A stretch of 64,000 nt of DNA from Candidatus Mediterraneibacter pullicola (GTDB taxonomy: Bacteria; Bacillota; Clostridia; Lachnospirales; Lachnospiraceae). Each line of letters starts with the position of its first letter. Within the stretch, counting starts at the first letter, position 1. Below the pieces are notes generated by a model. It was not told the DNA's origin. It saw only the letters and a list, made by a program, of their open reading frames with translations, and did no database searches. This document shows positions 35,134 through 43,498 of this stretch, one piece after another. Location of the stretch: positions 60,671 through 124,670 of the forward strand of contig DXAK01000043.1 of the NCBI GenBank assembly GCA_019117065.1, in the 5' to 3' direction. The position numbers and the translations under genes were made by a program.

Positions 35134-36648
35134 GTGAAGAAAAATATGAAAAATATCAAAGAAATATTCCGTACGGCAGGCACGAAGCACGGCGCGTACA
35201 GCGTAGGGCTTACAGTTCTTGTCATTGCGGTAGTTATCGTGTTTAATCTGATCGTAGGGCAGATACCTGAGGCGTACCGTAATATTGATGTGAGCAGTAC
35301 AAAGATCTATGAGATTTCTGACACAACGACAGAGCTCCTTGACAGCTTAGATAAAGAAGTCGAGATGACCGTGCTGGCGGTGAAGGATGAGACAGACGAA
35401 CGAATTACCACATTTTTGAGTAAATATGAGGCGCTGTCTAATAAGATCCGTGTGGAGTGGATCGATCCGGTGTTACATCCGTCCGCGCTTACAGATTATA
35501 ATACAAGTGAAAACACAATTGTTATCTCTTGCCCGGATACAGATAAGACGACAACCGTTTCTTTCGGGGATATCCTTGTGATGGACGAATATTCTTACTA
35601 TTATTATGGGAGTACTTCTTATACAGAATTCGACGGAGAAGGACAGATTACTAGTGCGGTCAATTATGTGACGAACGATGTTGGCAAGACTATCTATCAG
35701 ACGACAGGTCACGGCGAAAGTTCATTGTCCTCAACAGTTACGGATCTAATGGACAAAAACAGCTACACGCTTTCAGAGATTAACATGCTCATGAGCGATT
35801 CCATACCAGACGACTGTGATCTTCTGCTTATGTACGCTCCGGCGGCAGATCTGTCGGACAACGAGGTGGGAATGCTCACGGATTATCTCTCCGGCGGCGG
35901 TAAGGTTATGGTACTTTTCGGAGATACCAATGCCGTTGATCTGCCGAATCTGGCGGCGGTTCTGAAAACATACGGAATGGAGCTTGCGGACGGATATATT
36001 GCGGATCCGGCAAGGTGCTACCAGAATAACCCGTATTATATTTTCCCGGAAATGTCAGTGTCAGGGGACATGGCGTCTGGAATCGAATCAGAGATGGCGC
36101 TGCTGACAAACACGCATGGCATGAATCTGACAGATCCGGAGAGGGATACGATCTCCACGGTCTCATTTCTGACGACTTCGGATCAGGCATATGCAGTGAC
36201 CGAAGAGTCACAGGAGCAGGGCACATATACATTGGGAGCCGTGGCGACAGAGGAGATCACAGTGGGAGGTGATTCAGACAGTGAGAGTTCGGATACGGAT
36301 GAGGTGGACAGCGGGGACGACAGTACAGATGACAGCTCTGACGGCAGCGCGGAATCTGGCGGATCCGAGACTGTTGAGAGCCGGCTCACCGTGATTACGG
36401 CGGGAAGCCTGGTCGACCAGACTATCACGGATACATTCCCGCAGCTTGAGAATACGCAGCTCTTTATGAACGCCGTATCAGCTAACTTTGAGGGTGTGCA
36501 GAATCTTTCTATCGAAGCGAAGAGCTTAAGTGTAGAGTACAATACAGTTCAGCACGCAGGATTGTTCAGTCTGCTTATGATTTTCGGCATCCCGGCAGTG
36601 ATCCTGATCGGTGGATTCGCCGTATGGTTCAGGAGGAGAAAGGCATGA
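35134..36648 (+). CDS. GldG-like ABC auxiliary protein
   Basis: 504 residues starting at GTG. An N-terminal membrane segment (about 22-42), an extracellular ABC_transp_aux-type domain, a Ser/Asp/Glu low-complexity stretch (about residues 380-415, with DSDSESSDTDEVDSGDDS) and a C-terminal membrane segment (about 480-500). It overlaps DUF4340 by 4 bases. Such proteins act with Gld ABC pairs; gliding is not expected in this organism, so the role is open. Confidence 0.85.
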   Translation: MKKNMKNIKEIFRTAGTKHGAYSVGLTVLVIAVVIVFNLIVGQIPEAYRNIDVSSTKIYEISDTTTELLDSLDKEVEMTVLAVKDETDERITTFLSKYEALSNKIRVEWIDPVLHPSALTDYNTSENTIVISCPDTDKTTTVSFGDILVMDEYSYYYYGSTSYTEFDGEGQITSAVNYVTNDVGKTIYQTTGHGESSLSSTVTDLMDKNSYTLSEINMLMSDSIPDDCDLLLMYAPAADLSDNEVGMLTDYLSGGGKVMVLFGDTNAVDLPNLAAVLKTYGMELADGYIADPARCYQNNPYYIFPEMSVSGDMASGIESEMALLTNTHGMNLTDPERDTISTVSFLTTSDQAYAVTEESQEQGTYTLGAVATEEITVGGDSDSESSDTDEVDSGDDSTDDSSDGSAESGGSETVESRLTVITAGSLVDQTITDTFPQLENTQLFMNAVSANFEGVQNLSIEAKSLSVEYNTVQHAGLFSLLMIFGIPAVILIGGFAVWFRRRKA

Positions 36649-37544
36649 TGAAAAGAAACAGAGGACTTTTGGCGTTGATTGCCGTGCTGGTTGTATTGCT
36701 GGTGGTATATTTCGGACTTCAGGCGTGGAATAAGAGCAAGGAAGAAGAGGAGGCGGCTGTGGTCCATGTGACGGATACAGCCGCGGAGGATATCGTTTCC
36801 ATAAGGCTTGATGTGGGAAACGGCGAGATGGTATTCGAAAAGGAAGAAGATACATGGGTCTATCTCTCTGATCCCGATTTCCCGTTGGCGCAGAGTTACC
36901 CGGAGACAATGGCGGACACGGTGGGAAACATCACTGCAGACAGGGAACTTTCGGACGGGGATACCATGGAAGATTACGGGCTGGATGAGCCAACCTATAC
37001 CATTGAGTATACAGACGCGGATGGCAATGTGACGGACGTGTATTTCGGAAACATGACGGGAGAGAACTATTATGTGACCGTCGGCGATGAAGGCAGAGTA
37101 TACACCGTAGCGTCCACGGTACTTGACAGCCTGAGCTATACGCTGGATGATATTGCTCAACTTGATACTTTCCCGAGTATCGGCAGCGGTAATCTGGTGA
37201 AGGAAGTCATCACCCGCGGCGGGGAGACGACAGTCTATGACAGCGAGGATGAAGAGCAGGAAGAGGATATCGCTTCAGTGGCAGGCGGTCTTGGCGCTGT
37301 AAGTCTTTCCGAGGTGGCGGATTATTCCGTGGAGAATGAGGATCTTGCGGGATTTGGGCTTGATGAGGAGACGAGGATCACCGTGGAGGCAACATACACG
37401 GAGGACGACGAAGAGAAGGTGCTGACACTGTATATCGGGAATGAGGACGGCAGCGGAAACCGCTATGTCATGATGAATGATTCCCGGATCGTGTATCTGA
37501 TCTCGGACGAGATATGCGGCAACATTTTGAACGAGTCGGAATAG
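36645..37544 (+). CDS. DUF4340 membrane-anchored protein
   Basis: 299 residues. A basic start and one membrane helix (about 6-25) are followed by an acidic extracellular region with two DUF4340-like repeats (VSIRLDVGNGEMVFEKEED, then ITVEATYTEDDEEKVLTLYI). I start at ATG 36645 (ATGA overlap with the previous stop, behind AGGAGGAGAAAGG). It completes the four-gene Gld-type ABC operon and probably works with the GldG-like protein at the membrane. Confidence 0.82.
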   Translation: MMKRNRGLLALIAVLVVLLVVYFGLQAWNKSKEEEEAAVVHVTDTAAEDIVSIRLDVGNGEMVFEKEEDTWVYLSDPDFPLAQSYPETMADTVGNITADRELSDGDTMEDYGLDEPTYTIEYTDADGNVTDVYFGNMTGENYYVTVGDEGRVYTVASTVLDSLSYTLDDIAQLDTFPSIGSGNLVKEVITRGGETTVYDSEDEEQEEDIASVAGGLGAVSLSEVADYSVENEDLAGFGLDEETRITVEATYTEDDEEKVLTLYIGNEDGSGNRYVMMNDSRIVYLISDEICGNILNESE

Positions 37545-37669
37545 ACACTGCTCCTGCGCAGTCGGCATTTAGATTTTAAGTATGCAGATTTTATAGTATT
37601 TTTATTGACTTTCCTTGAAAAACAGAGGAAAATATATTTCATATCGTAAATCAAAAAGGATGGATGAAA

Positions 37670-38074
37670 ATGAAAGAAAAATTCATACGTTTTATGCAGG
37701 GAAGATACGGAGTGGATCAGCTCTCCAAATTTATCCTCATACTGGGACTGGTCTTTGTCGTAATATCGGCGCTCTTTAACAACGCGCTGAGCCTGCTGAC
37801 GTACATACTCGGCTGGGTGATGGTGATCTACTGTTACTTCAGGATATTTTCAAGGAATATACCGAAGCGCTACGCGGAGAATCAGGCATACCTTGCAAAA
37901 ACATATAAGATCCGCACTTTCTTCGGGAAGCAGAAGAATATCTGGCAACAGAGAAAGACGCATCATATCTATACATGCCCTTCCTGCAAGCAGAAGATCC
38001 GCATCCCAAAAGGGAAAGGAAAGATTGAAGTAAGGTGCCCTAAGTGCGGGACGACATTTATCAAGAATAGTTAA
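37670..38074 (+). CDS. Zinc-ribbon membrane protein, unknown function
   Basis: 134 residues. Two hydrophobic segments (about 20-38 and 41-58) are followed by a basic stretch and a C-terminal zinc ribbon CPSCKQKIRIPKGKGK ... CPKCGTTF. I chose ATG 37670, 9 bases after AAAGGA; ATG 37664 is also in frame. It stands alone before a strong terminator. Family unknown to me; the layout suggests a membrane-bound nucleic-acid- or protein-binding factor. Confidence 0.7.
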   Translation: MKEKFIRFMQGRYGVDQLSKFILILGLVFVVISALFNNALSLLTYILGWVMVIYCYFRIFSRNIPKRYAENQAYLAKTYKIRTFFGKQKNIWQQRKTHHIYTCPSCKQKIRIPKGKGKIEVRCPKCGTTFIKNS

Positions 38075-38081
38075 AAGATAT

Positions 38082-38119
38082 AAAAAATCCGACAGTTAGA
38101 TAGGACTGTCGGATTTTTT
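38082..38119. terminator. Bidirectional terminator between the zinc-ribbon gene and hydG
   Basis: A 15-bp perfect stem AAAAAATCCGACAGT (38082-38096) / ACTGTCGGATTTTTT (38105-38119) with an 8-base loop. The A- and T-rich ends give U-runs in both directions, serving the plus-strand gene and the minus-strand hyd operon. Confidence 0.95.
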
Positions 38120-38166
38120 ATGAAAGTGCAACGTTTATACGACAGGAATTATGGGTGGAAATGTCT

Positions 38167-39588
38167 TTAGAATCGGAAATCTCTCCGGTTATCCTGCTCG
38201 ATCAGTCTGAGGTTTTTCAGTACCACTGCCCGTGCCTTTTCGTTTGGCACATTGAGCACTTCTTTTTCGATCAGCTTATCGCCGATGGCTTTCGTCTCCG
38301 GGGAAGCGTAATCCATCAGATATTCTTTTAATGTCATCAGGGCGTTTGGATGGCAGCAGTTCTGTATCTGCCCGCTCTTGCACAGGGACATGAAACGGTC
38401 ACCTGTGCGCCCTTCCCGGTAGCAGGCGGTACAGAAGCTGGGGATGTAGTCCATCTCCATGAGCCAGCGCACCACTTCGTCCAGCGTGCGGTTATCGCTG
38501 ACGTCAAACTGTTCGGATTTTTGATCCTCCGGCTCAGGTTCGTAATAGCCACCTACGCTTGTACGCGACCCACCACTGATCTGGGAGACACCCAGATGAA
38601 GGACACGCTCCCTTGTTTTCTGATTTTCCCTTGTGGAAATGATCATGCCCGTGTAAGGAACGGAGATGCGGATGCACGCCACTATTTTTGAGAAGGTGTC
38701 GTCGTCGATGCCATTGTCAAAATCATCCGGGTTAATATCGTCTGCGTGTTTGAGTCTGGGCACGCTGATGGTGTGCGGTCCCACGCCGAATACCGCCTCC
38801 AGATGCTCTGCGTGCATGAGAAGCCCCGCAAATTCATAGCGGTATTTGTCAAGACCGAAGAGGACTCCCAATCCTACATCGTCGATGCCGCCCTCCATTG
38901 CCCGGTCCATTGCCTCAGTGTGGTAGTTATAATCATGCTTCGGACCCGTGGGGTGAAGCTCAAGATAGCTCTCCTTGTGGTAAGTCTCTTGGAACAGGAT
39001 ATAGGTTCCGATGCCTGCCTCTTTTAAGAGACGGTAGTTGTCCACTGTCGTTGCGGCAATATTGATATTGACGCGGCGTATCGCTCCGTTTTTGTGCTTG
39101 ATGCTATAGATCGTCTCGATGGATTTCAGATAGTAGTCCATGGTGTTGCGGACAGGGTCTTCCCCGGCTTCCAGCGCGAGGCGCTTATGGCCCATATCCT
39201 GAAGCGCGATAACCTCTCTTCGGATGTCCTCCTGAGAGAGTTGTTTTCTTGGGATGTGTTTGTTCTTCGCATGGTACGGGCAGTAGGTACAGCCGTTGAT
39301 GCAGTAGTTGGACAAGTACAGCGGGGCAAACATAACGATGCGGTTGCCGTAGAAATCTTTCTTGATCTGTTCCGCCAGCTTATAGATTTCCTGATTCTTT
39401 TCCTCAATGGGACAGGCAAGCAGAACGGATGCCTCCCGGTGAGAAAGCCCTTTGCGTTTCTTTGCCTTTTCAATGATGGCGTCGATAAGTTCCACATTTT
39501 CTTTGTTCTCGTCCGCATAGGCAAGCGTTTCGAGAATTTCTTCGTGGCTGATGAATTCGTCAGCACATTTTGAGTTTACGTCGTACAT
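38167..39588 (-). CDS. hydG: FeFe-hydrogenase H-cluster maturase HydG
   Basis: 473 residues. A radical SAM enzyme that splits tyrosine to make the CO and CN ligands of the H-cluster. The SAM cluster motif CINGCTYCPYH (about residues 96-106) and the second, C-terminal cluster cysteines CTACYREGRTGDRFMSLC are present. The gene is the last of the minus-strand set after hydE. It is preceded by a good AAGGAGGAAACTG site. Hydrogenase subunits and hydF are not in this window. Confidence 0.96.
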   Translation of the reverse strand: MYDVNSKCADEFISHEEILETLAYADENKENVELIDAIIEKAKKRKGLSHREASVLLACPIEEKNQEIYKLAEQIKKDFYGNRIVMFAPLYLSNYCINGCTYCPYHAKNKHIPRKQLSQEDIRREVIALQDMGHKRLALEAGEDPVRNTMDYYLKSIETIYSIKHKNGAIRRVNINIAATTVDNYRLLKEAGIGTYILFQETYHKESYLELHPTGPKHDYNYHTEAMDRAMEGGIDDVGLGVLFGLDKYRYEFAGLLMHAEHLEAVFGVGPHTISVPRLKHADDINPDDFDNGIDDDTFSKIVACIRISVPYTGMIISTRENQKTRERVLHLGVSQISGGSRTSVGGYYEPEPEDQKSEQFDVSDNRTLDEVVRWLMEMDYIPSFCTACYREGRTGDRFMSLCKSGQIQNCCHPNALMTLKEYLMDYASPETKAIGDKLIEKEVLNVPNEKARAVVLKNLRLIEQDNRRDFRF

Positions 39589-39677
39589 AACAGTTTCCTC
39601 CTTATCTTTGTCTGTTTTTCTATGTCTGTGCGTTTATAGCGTAGTGCTCTTATACAGCGGTGCTAAAGATGATCGGA

Positions 39678-40757
39678 TTACATATTCAGCGAATCTCCCC
39701 GACTGACGGCGACACGGTACCCGATGCGCTTCATTCTCTGCCTCAAGTCCTCAAGGCTTTCCGCGGCTTCGCTCCCCGTGCACAGTTTGTTGTCGTACAA
39801 GAGGTATTTTTCCCTCACAGAAGCAGGGGAGAGATTAGGCATCACCACATTCGCTCCCGCGAGGATGCCTTGCTCCCTGCCGTCTGGGGCGATGGTTCCA
39901 AGCGCTGTGGTCGCGGGCAGCAGGGCTTTCGGAAGCAGGAGGCGGATAAGCCCCAGCATAAAGAGGGTCAGCTCCAGCGGGCCTGCGGGTTCCTTTGCAA
40001 ACGGCGTGTCGTGATGGGGGATGAAAGGTCCAATCCCGACCATCTGCGGATTTATTTCCTTTAGAAAGAGCATGTCGTCCGCCAGATTTTTCGGAGTCTG
40101 GTAAGGGGAGCCGACCATGAACCCAGTTCCTACCTGATATCCGGTCTCCTTTAAGCTTCTAAGACAGTCCTGACGGTGAGCAGCGGTCAGCGCTTGCGGG
40201 TGCAGCCGGCTGTAATGCTCCGCGTCATAGGTCTCGTGCCGCAGAAGGAAACGGTTAGCCCCGGCTTCATACAGCTTTTGGTAGCTTTCCGGGGAGCGTT
40301 CCCCGATAGAGAGAGTGATGGCGCAGTCTGGCCAGCCTTTTCGCATAGAAGAAATAATATCCGTCAGTCGTTCATCCGTGAACCAGCCGTCTTCTCCGCC
40401 CTGAAGCACAAAGGTGCGGAAACCAAGGACATAGCCCTGCTCACAGCAGGAAAGGATATCCTCTTTTGTCAGGCGGTAGCGCTCTGCGTCCGGATTGCTC
40501 TTTCGTATACCGCAGTAGTAGCAGTCATTTTTACAGTAATTTGTAAATTCGATTAATCCCCGGATATATACGTCGTATCCGTAGTGACGGATGCGGACGG
40601 CTCTTGAGCGCTCAAAGAGATACTCTGCAGCTTTGGGCGTGCGTCCGCGGATGAGCTGCGTCCACTCCTTTCGAGAGAGATCGCGCCTTTGCTCCAGCTT
40701 GTCGATGAGCCGGATAAGGGTATTTTCCGGCATATGTATTTCAGGTGTAAGTGTCAT
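39678..40757 (-). CDS. hydE: FeFe-hydrogenase H-cluster maturase HydE
   Basis: 359 residues, radical SAM. Motif TNYCKNDCYYCGIR (about residue 71) carries the 4Fe-4S-binding CxxxCxxC. It builds the dithiolate part of the H-cluster with HydG and HydF. The gene lies between the TM1266-like gene and hydG. A GGACTTCC sequence precedes the ATG. Confidence 0.95.
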   Translation of the reverse strand: MTLTPEIHMPENTLIRLIDKLEQRRDLSRKEWTQLIRGRTPKAAEYLFERSRAVRIRHYGYDVYIRGLIEFTNYCKNDCYYCGIRKSNPDAERYRLTKEDILSCCEQGYVLGFRTFVLQGGEDGWFTDERLTDIISSMRKGWPDCAITLSIGERSPESYQKLYEAGANRFLLRHETYDAEHYSRLHPQALTAAHRQDCLRSLKETGYQVGTGFMVGSPYQTPKNLADDMLFLKEINPQMVGIGPFIPHHDTPFAKEPAGPLELTLFMLGLIRLLLPKALLPATTALGTIAPDGREQGILAGANVVMPNLSPASVREKYLLYDNKLCTGSEAAESLEDLRQRMKRIGYRVAVSRGDSLNM

Positions 40758-40774
40758 AGGAAGTCCTCCGGCTC

Positions 40775-41023
40775 TTAAATGTTTTTTCCGTAGATGGTCT
40801 TGGTGCTCACACCGGGCAGCATCCCCAGTTTGCCGGATATTGCGCTGATGACAGAATTCGGGGCATCCATTGCCACGCTGATGACATGGATGCCTTTTTC
40901 CCGGTAGGGAATGCCCATTCTGCCGATGACGTATTCGCCGTATTCACTGAGCAGATGATTGAGCTCTCCGACAGATTCGAGGGATTCCAGGATGATGCCG
41001 ATAAGGGCGATTCTTGTGTCCAT
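40775..41023 (-). CDS. TM1266-type iron-only hydrogenase system regulator
   Basis: 82 residues, start at ATG 41023 behind AAGGAGAAATCAC. It has the ACT-like pattern of the small putative regulators found beside hydE/hydG (TM1266 family): ALIGIILESLESVGELNHLL and HVISVAMDAPNSVISAISG. First gene of the minus-strand maturase operon. Regulation has not been shown. Confidence 0.85.
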   Translation of the reverse strand: MDTRIALIGIILESLESVGELNHLLSEYGEYVIGRMGIPYREKGIHVISVAMDAPNSVISAISGKLGMLPGVSTKTIYGKNI

Positions 41024-41146
41024 ATGTGATTTCTCCTTTGCCTGTGGATTTCCGTTCATGAGGCGCCATATGCGCAGTCATGATGAAGCGTTTTCGCCGC
41101 ATTCCGAATCTGGTTGATGCGTAAGCCGGAACGGACGCCTGGCAGA

Positions 41147-41172
41147 TATAAAAAATGGCGCCTCAAGGCGCC
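41147..41172 (-). terminator. Intrinsic terminator inside the hyd leader (possible attenuator)
   Basis: GGCGCC-TTGA-GGCGCC (41172-41157 on the minus strand) is followed by ATTTTTTATA. It lies about 125 bases before the TM1266-type ATG and about 110 bases after the predicted start. Read-through would be needed for hydE/hydG expression. Confidence 0.7.
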
Positions 41173-41285
41173 GGAATATGAAAAGAAAGGGGAATCCTCC
41201 CCTGCCTGTCATGTATGTGCGCCTTTTTGCTCAGGTCATCAGCGTTGGGAAGATGCCTTTGCAGTCAGAACGAATGTCTGTTCCA

Positions 41286-41314
41286 AGTATAACACGGCAC
41301 TTGTAAATATACAA
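41286..41314 (-). promoter_or_regulatory. Predicted promoter of the hyd maturase operon
   Basis: On the minus strand TTGTAT (41314-41309), a 17-base spacer and TATACT (41291-41286) preceded by TG one base away. It would give a leader of about 255 bases. Confidence 0.6.
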
Positions 41315-41326
41315 GAAATACAGTCA

Positions 41327-41355
41327 TTGATTTTATCTCATCCACAAGATAGAAT
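41327..41355 (+). promoter_or_regulatory. Predicted promoter of acyP
   Basis: TTGATT (41327-41332), 17 bases and TAGAAT (41350-41355), about 20 bases before the acylphosphatase ATG. Confidence 0.6.
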
Positions 41356-41375
41356 AGAAAAAGGAGGACAGACAT

Positions 41376-41648
41376 ATGGCAGATGTAAGAAAACATATCG
41401 TATTTCACGGGCGCGTCCAAGGAGTAGGTTTCCGCTATACGGCAAAGTGTCTCGCGCGGGCGCTGGATCTGACTGGGTGGGTACGAAACGACTGGGAAGG
41501 AACTGTTACGATGGAAATTCAGGGCAGCGAGGTGCTTATAAATAAGCTTCTTAAGGGCTTGAACGGCGGGCATTTCATCTCCATTGAGTGGATGGACACA
41601 AAAGAAATCCCTCTGGAGGAAGAACAGAAGTTTACAGTGAAAATGTGA
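41376..41648 (+). CDS. acyP: Acylphosphatase
   Basis: 90 residues, typical length. It hydrolyses acyl phosphates such as carbamoyl or acetyl phosphate. The HGRVQGVGFRYTAKCLA motif (Arg about 19) and GWVRNDWEGTVTMEIQG (Asn about 37) are the catalytic signatures. AAAGGAGGACAGACAT leads to the ATG. proC follows after 27 bases. Confidence 0.95.
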   Translation: MADVRKHIVFHGRVQGVGFRYTAKCLARALDLTGWVRNDWEGTVTMEIQGSEVLINKLLKGLNGGHFISIEWMDTKEIPLEEEQKFTVKM

Positions 41649-41675
41649 GTATCAGAAAATAGGAGGAAGAATAGA

Positions 41676-42470
41676 ATGAAACTGGGATTTATCGGAACGG
41701 GAAACATGGCGGGCGCCATCATGGGCGGTATCATTAAGAATGAGATCTTTAAACCAGAGGAGATCATCGGGGCAGACATTTCCGAGGCGGGGCGTCAGCG
41801 TGTGAAGGAGATATATGGTATCCATGTGACGGATGACAATAAGAAGGCGGCGGCAGAGGCGGAAGTGCTCGTCCTCTCCGTGAAGCCGCAGTATTACGCG
41901 GAGACAATCGCAGAGATTAGAGACTGTGTCCGTGAGGACCAGATTATAATTACAATTGCGCCGGGCAAGACGCTCTCTTGGCTTGGAGAACAGTTTGGGA
42001 AATCGGTGAAGATCGTGCGCACAATGCCGAATACTCCTGCGCTTGTGGGCGAGGGGATGACCGCGGCATGCGTCAATGAATATGTGACGGAAGAGGAGAG
42101 GGCATATGCCCTCAAGATATTAAGTTCTTTCGGAAAGGTGGAGTTTGTCCCTGAAAACCTTATCGACGCGGTGGTCGCTGTCAGCGGCAGCGCACCGGCA
42201 TATGTGTTTATGTTCATCGAAGCCATGGCGGACGCGGCGGTGGCTGAAGGGATGCCGAGGGCTCAGGCATACCAGTTCGCAGCACAGGCTGTATACGGCA
42301 GTGCGAAGATGGTGATGGAGACAGGGAAGCATCCAGGGGAACTCAAGGACATGGTATGCTCCCCGGCGGGAACTACCATCGAGGCGGTCGCTGTACTGGA
42401 GGAGAGAGGGCTTCGCAGCGCGGTAATCGAAGCGATGCGGGTGTGCGCGGAGGTTTCCCGTACAATGTAA
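41676..42470 (+). CDS. proC: Pyrroline-5-carboxylate reductase
   Basis: 264 residues. It makes proline from pyrroline-5-carboxylate with NAD(P)H. N-terminal FIGTGNMAGAIMGG is the nucleotide loop; SVKPQYYAE and the C-terminal MVCSPAGTTIEAVAVLEERGLRSA split are family signatures (substrate-site Gly/Thr). A GGAGGAAG site precedes the ATG. Confidence 0.96.
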   Translation: MKLGFIGTGNMAGAIMGGIIKNEIFKPEEIIGADISEAGRQRVKEIYGIHVTDDNKKAAAEAEVLVLSVKPQYYAETIAEIRDCVREDQIIITIAPGKTLSWLGEQFGKSVKIVRTMPNTPALVGEGMTAACVNEYVTEEERAYALKILSSFGKVEFVPENLIDAVVAVSGSAPAYVFMFIEAMADAAVAEGMPRAQAYQFAAQAVYGSAKMVMETGKHPGELKDMVCSPAGTTIEAVAVLEERGLRSAVIEAMRVCAEVSRTM

Positions 42471-42536
42471 TATGGATTTCAGAAGACGGAAATCTTACAT
42501 ATCGGACAGTAGGACACGGTTTGAAAAGGAGAACAG

Positions 42537-43232
42537 ATGAACATACAGGGCTTACAGAAACTGACACTTCTGGATTATCCGGGGAAAGTGGCATGTACGG
42601 TCTTTCTGGCAGGATGTAATTTCCGCTGCCCGTTTTGCCACAATGCCTCTCTTGTGACCCATATAGATGTGGAGGCACAGATCCCAGAAGAAGAGGTGCT
42701 CTCTTTTCTAAAAAAACGGTCGGGAGTGCTAGACGGGGTGTGCATCACAGGCGGGGAACCGCTGCTCTCTACGGATCTGGAAGAGTTTATCCGGAAGGTC
42801 AAGGAAATGGGGTACAAGGTGAAATTGGACACCAACGGCAGCCACACGGAGAAGCTGAAGCATCTGGCGGAGGCGGGGTTTATCGACTATGTGGCAATGG
42901 ACATCAAGAATGCTCCGGGGAAATACGGGATGACGATCGGGATTGAAGATTATGATCCCGCAAATGTTGCAAAGAGCGCGGCTTATCTGATGGCAGGGAG
43001 TATCCCTTATGAATTCCGGACCACGGTTGTCAGAGAATTCCATACGAGGGAGGATTTTGAGGAGATCGGCAGATGGTTAAGAGGCGCTGAGAGATATTTC
43101 CTTCAAAGCTTTGTGGATTCTGGAGACCTGATACAGCCGGGGCTTCGCGGCTACACCAAGGATATCATGGAGCAGGCGCTTGACATCGTGAAGAAGTACA
43201 TCCCCAAGGCGGAGCTTCGGGGTGTGGAATGA
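42537..43232 (+). CDS. nrdG: Anaerobic ribonucleotide reductase activating protein
   Basis: 231 residues, radical SAM. It generates the glycyl radical on NrdD. The cluster motif AGCNFRCPFCHNASL (Cys about 27, 31, 34) and the LLDYPGKVACTVFLAG start match the longer NrdG (NrdG2) form. AAAGGAGAACAG precedes the ATG. It lies 266 bases upstream of nrdD, with NrdR-like boxes between, so the two can be controlled separately. Confidence 0.94.
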   Translation: MNIQGLQKLTLLDYPGKVACTVFLAGCNFRCPFCHNASLVTHIDVEAQIPEEEVLSFLKKRSGVLDGVCITGGEPLLSTDLEEFIRKVKEMGYKVKLDTNGSHTEKLKHLAEAGFIDYVAMDIKNAPGKYGMTIGIEDYDPANVAKSAAYLMAGSIPYEFRTTVVREFHTREDFEEIGRWLRGAERYFLQSFVDSGDLIQPGLRGYTKDIMEQALDIVKKYIPKAELRGVE

Positions 43233-43278
43233 AGATATACACATAAAAGGATGATACACGTGGTAGAAGAAAAGAAAA

Positions 43279-43326
43279 CACCAATATCTAGTATATTAAA
43301 AATATAATAAAAACTAGATATTGGTG
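43279..43326. promoter_or_regulatory. Paired NrdR-like boxes (14-bp inverted repeat)
   Basis: CACCAATATCTAGT (43279-43292) and its exact inverted copy ACTAGATATTGGTG (43313-43326), 31 bp from centre to centre. Each half contains CAATATCTAGT, close to the NrdR box (ACAC[A/T]ATATAT[A/T]GTGT), and a spacing of three helical turns is usual for paired NrdR sites. It ends 8 bases before the nrdD promoter. The long AT-rich loop and lack of a T-run argue against a terminator. Confidence 0.75.
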
Positions 43327-43334
43327 CTTTCTTG

Positions 43335-43364
43335 TTGACAGTAATCTTTCTGTGGTGATAGAAT
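43335..43364 (+). promoter_or_regulatory. Predicted promoter of nrdD-trxB
   Basis: TTGACA (43335-43340), 18 bases and extended -10 TGATAGAAT (TAGAAT at 43359-43364). The NrdR-like repeat ends 8 bases upstream, suited to blocking RNA polymerase. The leader to the nrdD ATG is about 128 bases. Confidence 0.75.
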
Positions 43365-43498
43365 GGATACAGACACTTGCAGATATATGGAATATTATGC
43401 AGAAAATTGTACGGCTTGGAGTATGCGCAGCATACTTCGAAAATGAAAACCCAAGAGATCGGAACACAAAAGAAAATAAAAGGAAGGAGTTCACGGCA

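Larger units (their letters stand above)
41024..41375. other. Divergent intergenic region with long minus-strand leader
   Basis: A 352-base gap without a gene. On the minus strand a transcript from the promoter at 41286-41314 would run about 250 bases before the TM1266-type gene, crossing hairpin AGGGGA-GGAT-TCCCCT and an intrinsic terminator at 41147-41172. Another GGCGCC near 41064 could also pair with the terminator arms. The other promoter (41327-41355) faces acylphosphatase. I see no known riboswitch core. Confidence 0.55.

Noticed and set aside
35134..36648. Ser/Asp-rich stretch as a frameshift artefact
   Set aside because: The frame continues with a membrane segment and the stop overlaps the next gene normally.
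43279..43326. Inverted repeat as a nrdG terminator
   Set aside because: The loop is 20 bases and the 3' side lacks a U-run; box similarity and spacing fit NrdR sites better.
43352..43498. N-terminal extension of nrdD
   Set aside because: It covers the promoter region, lacks homology to NrdD and has no ribosome site; ATG 43499 does.
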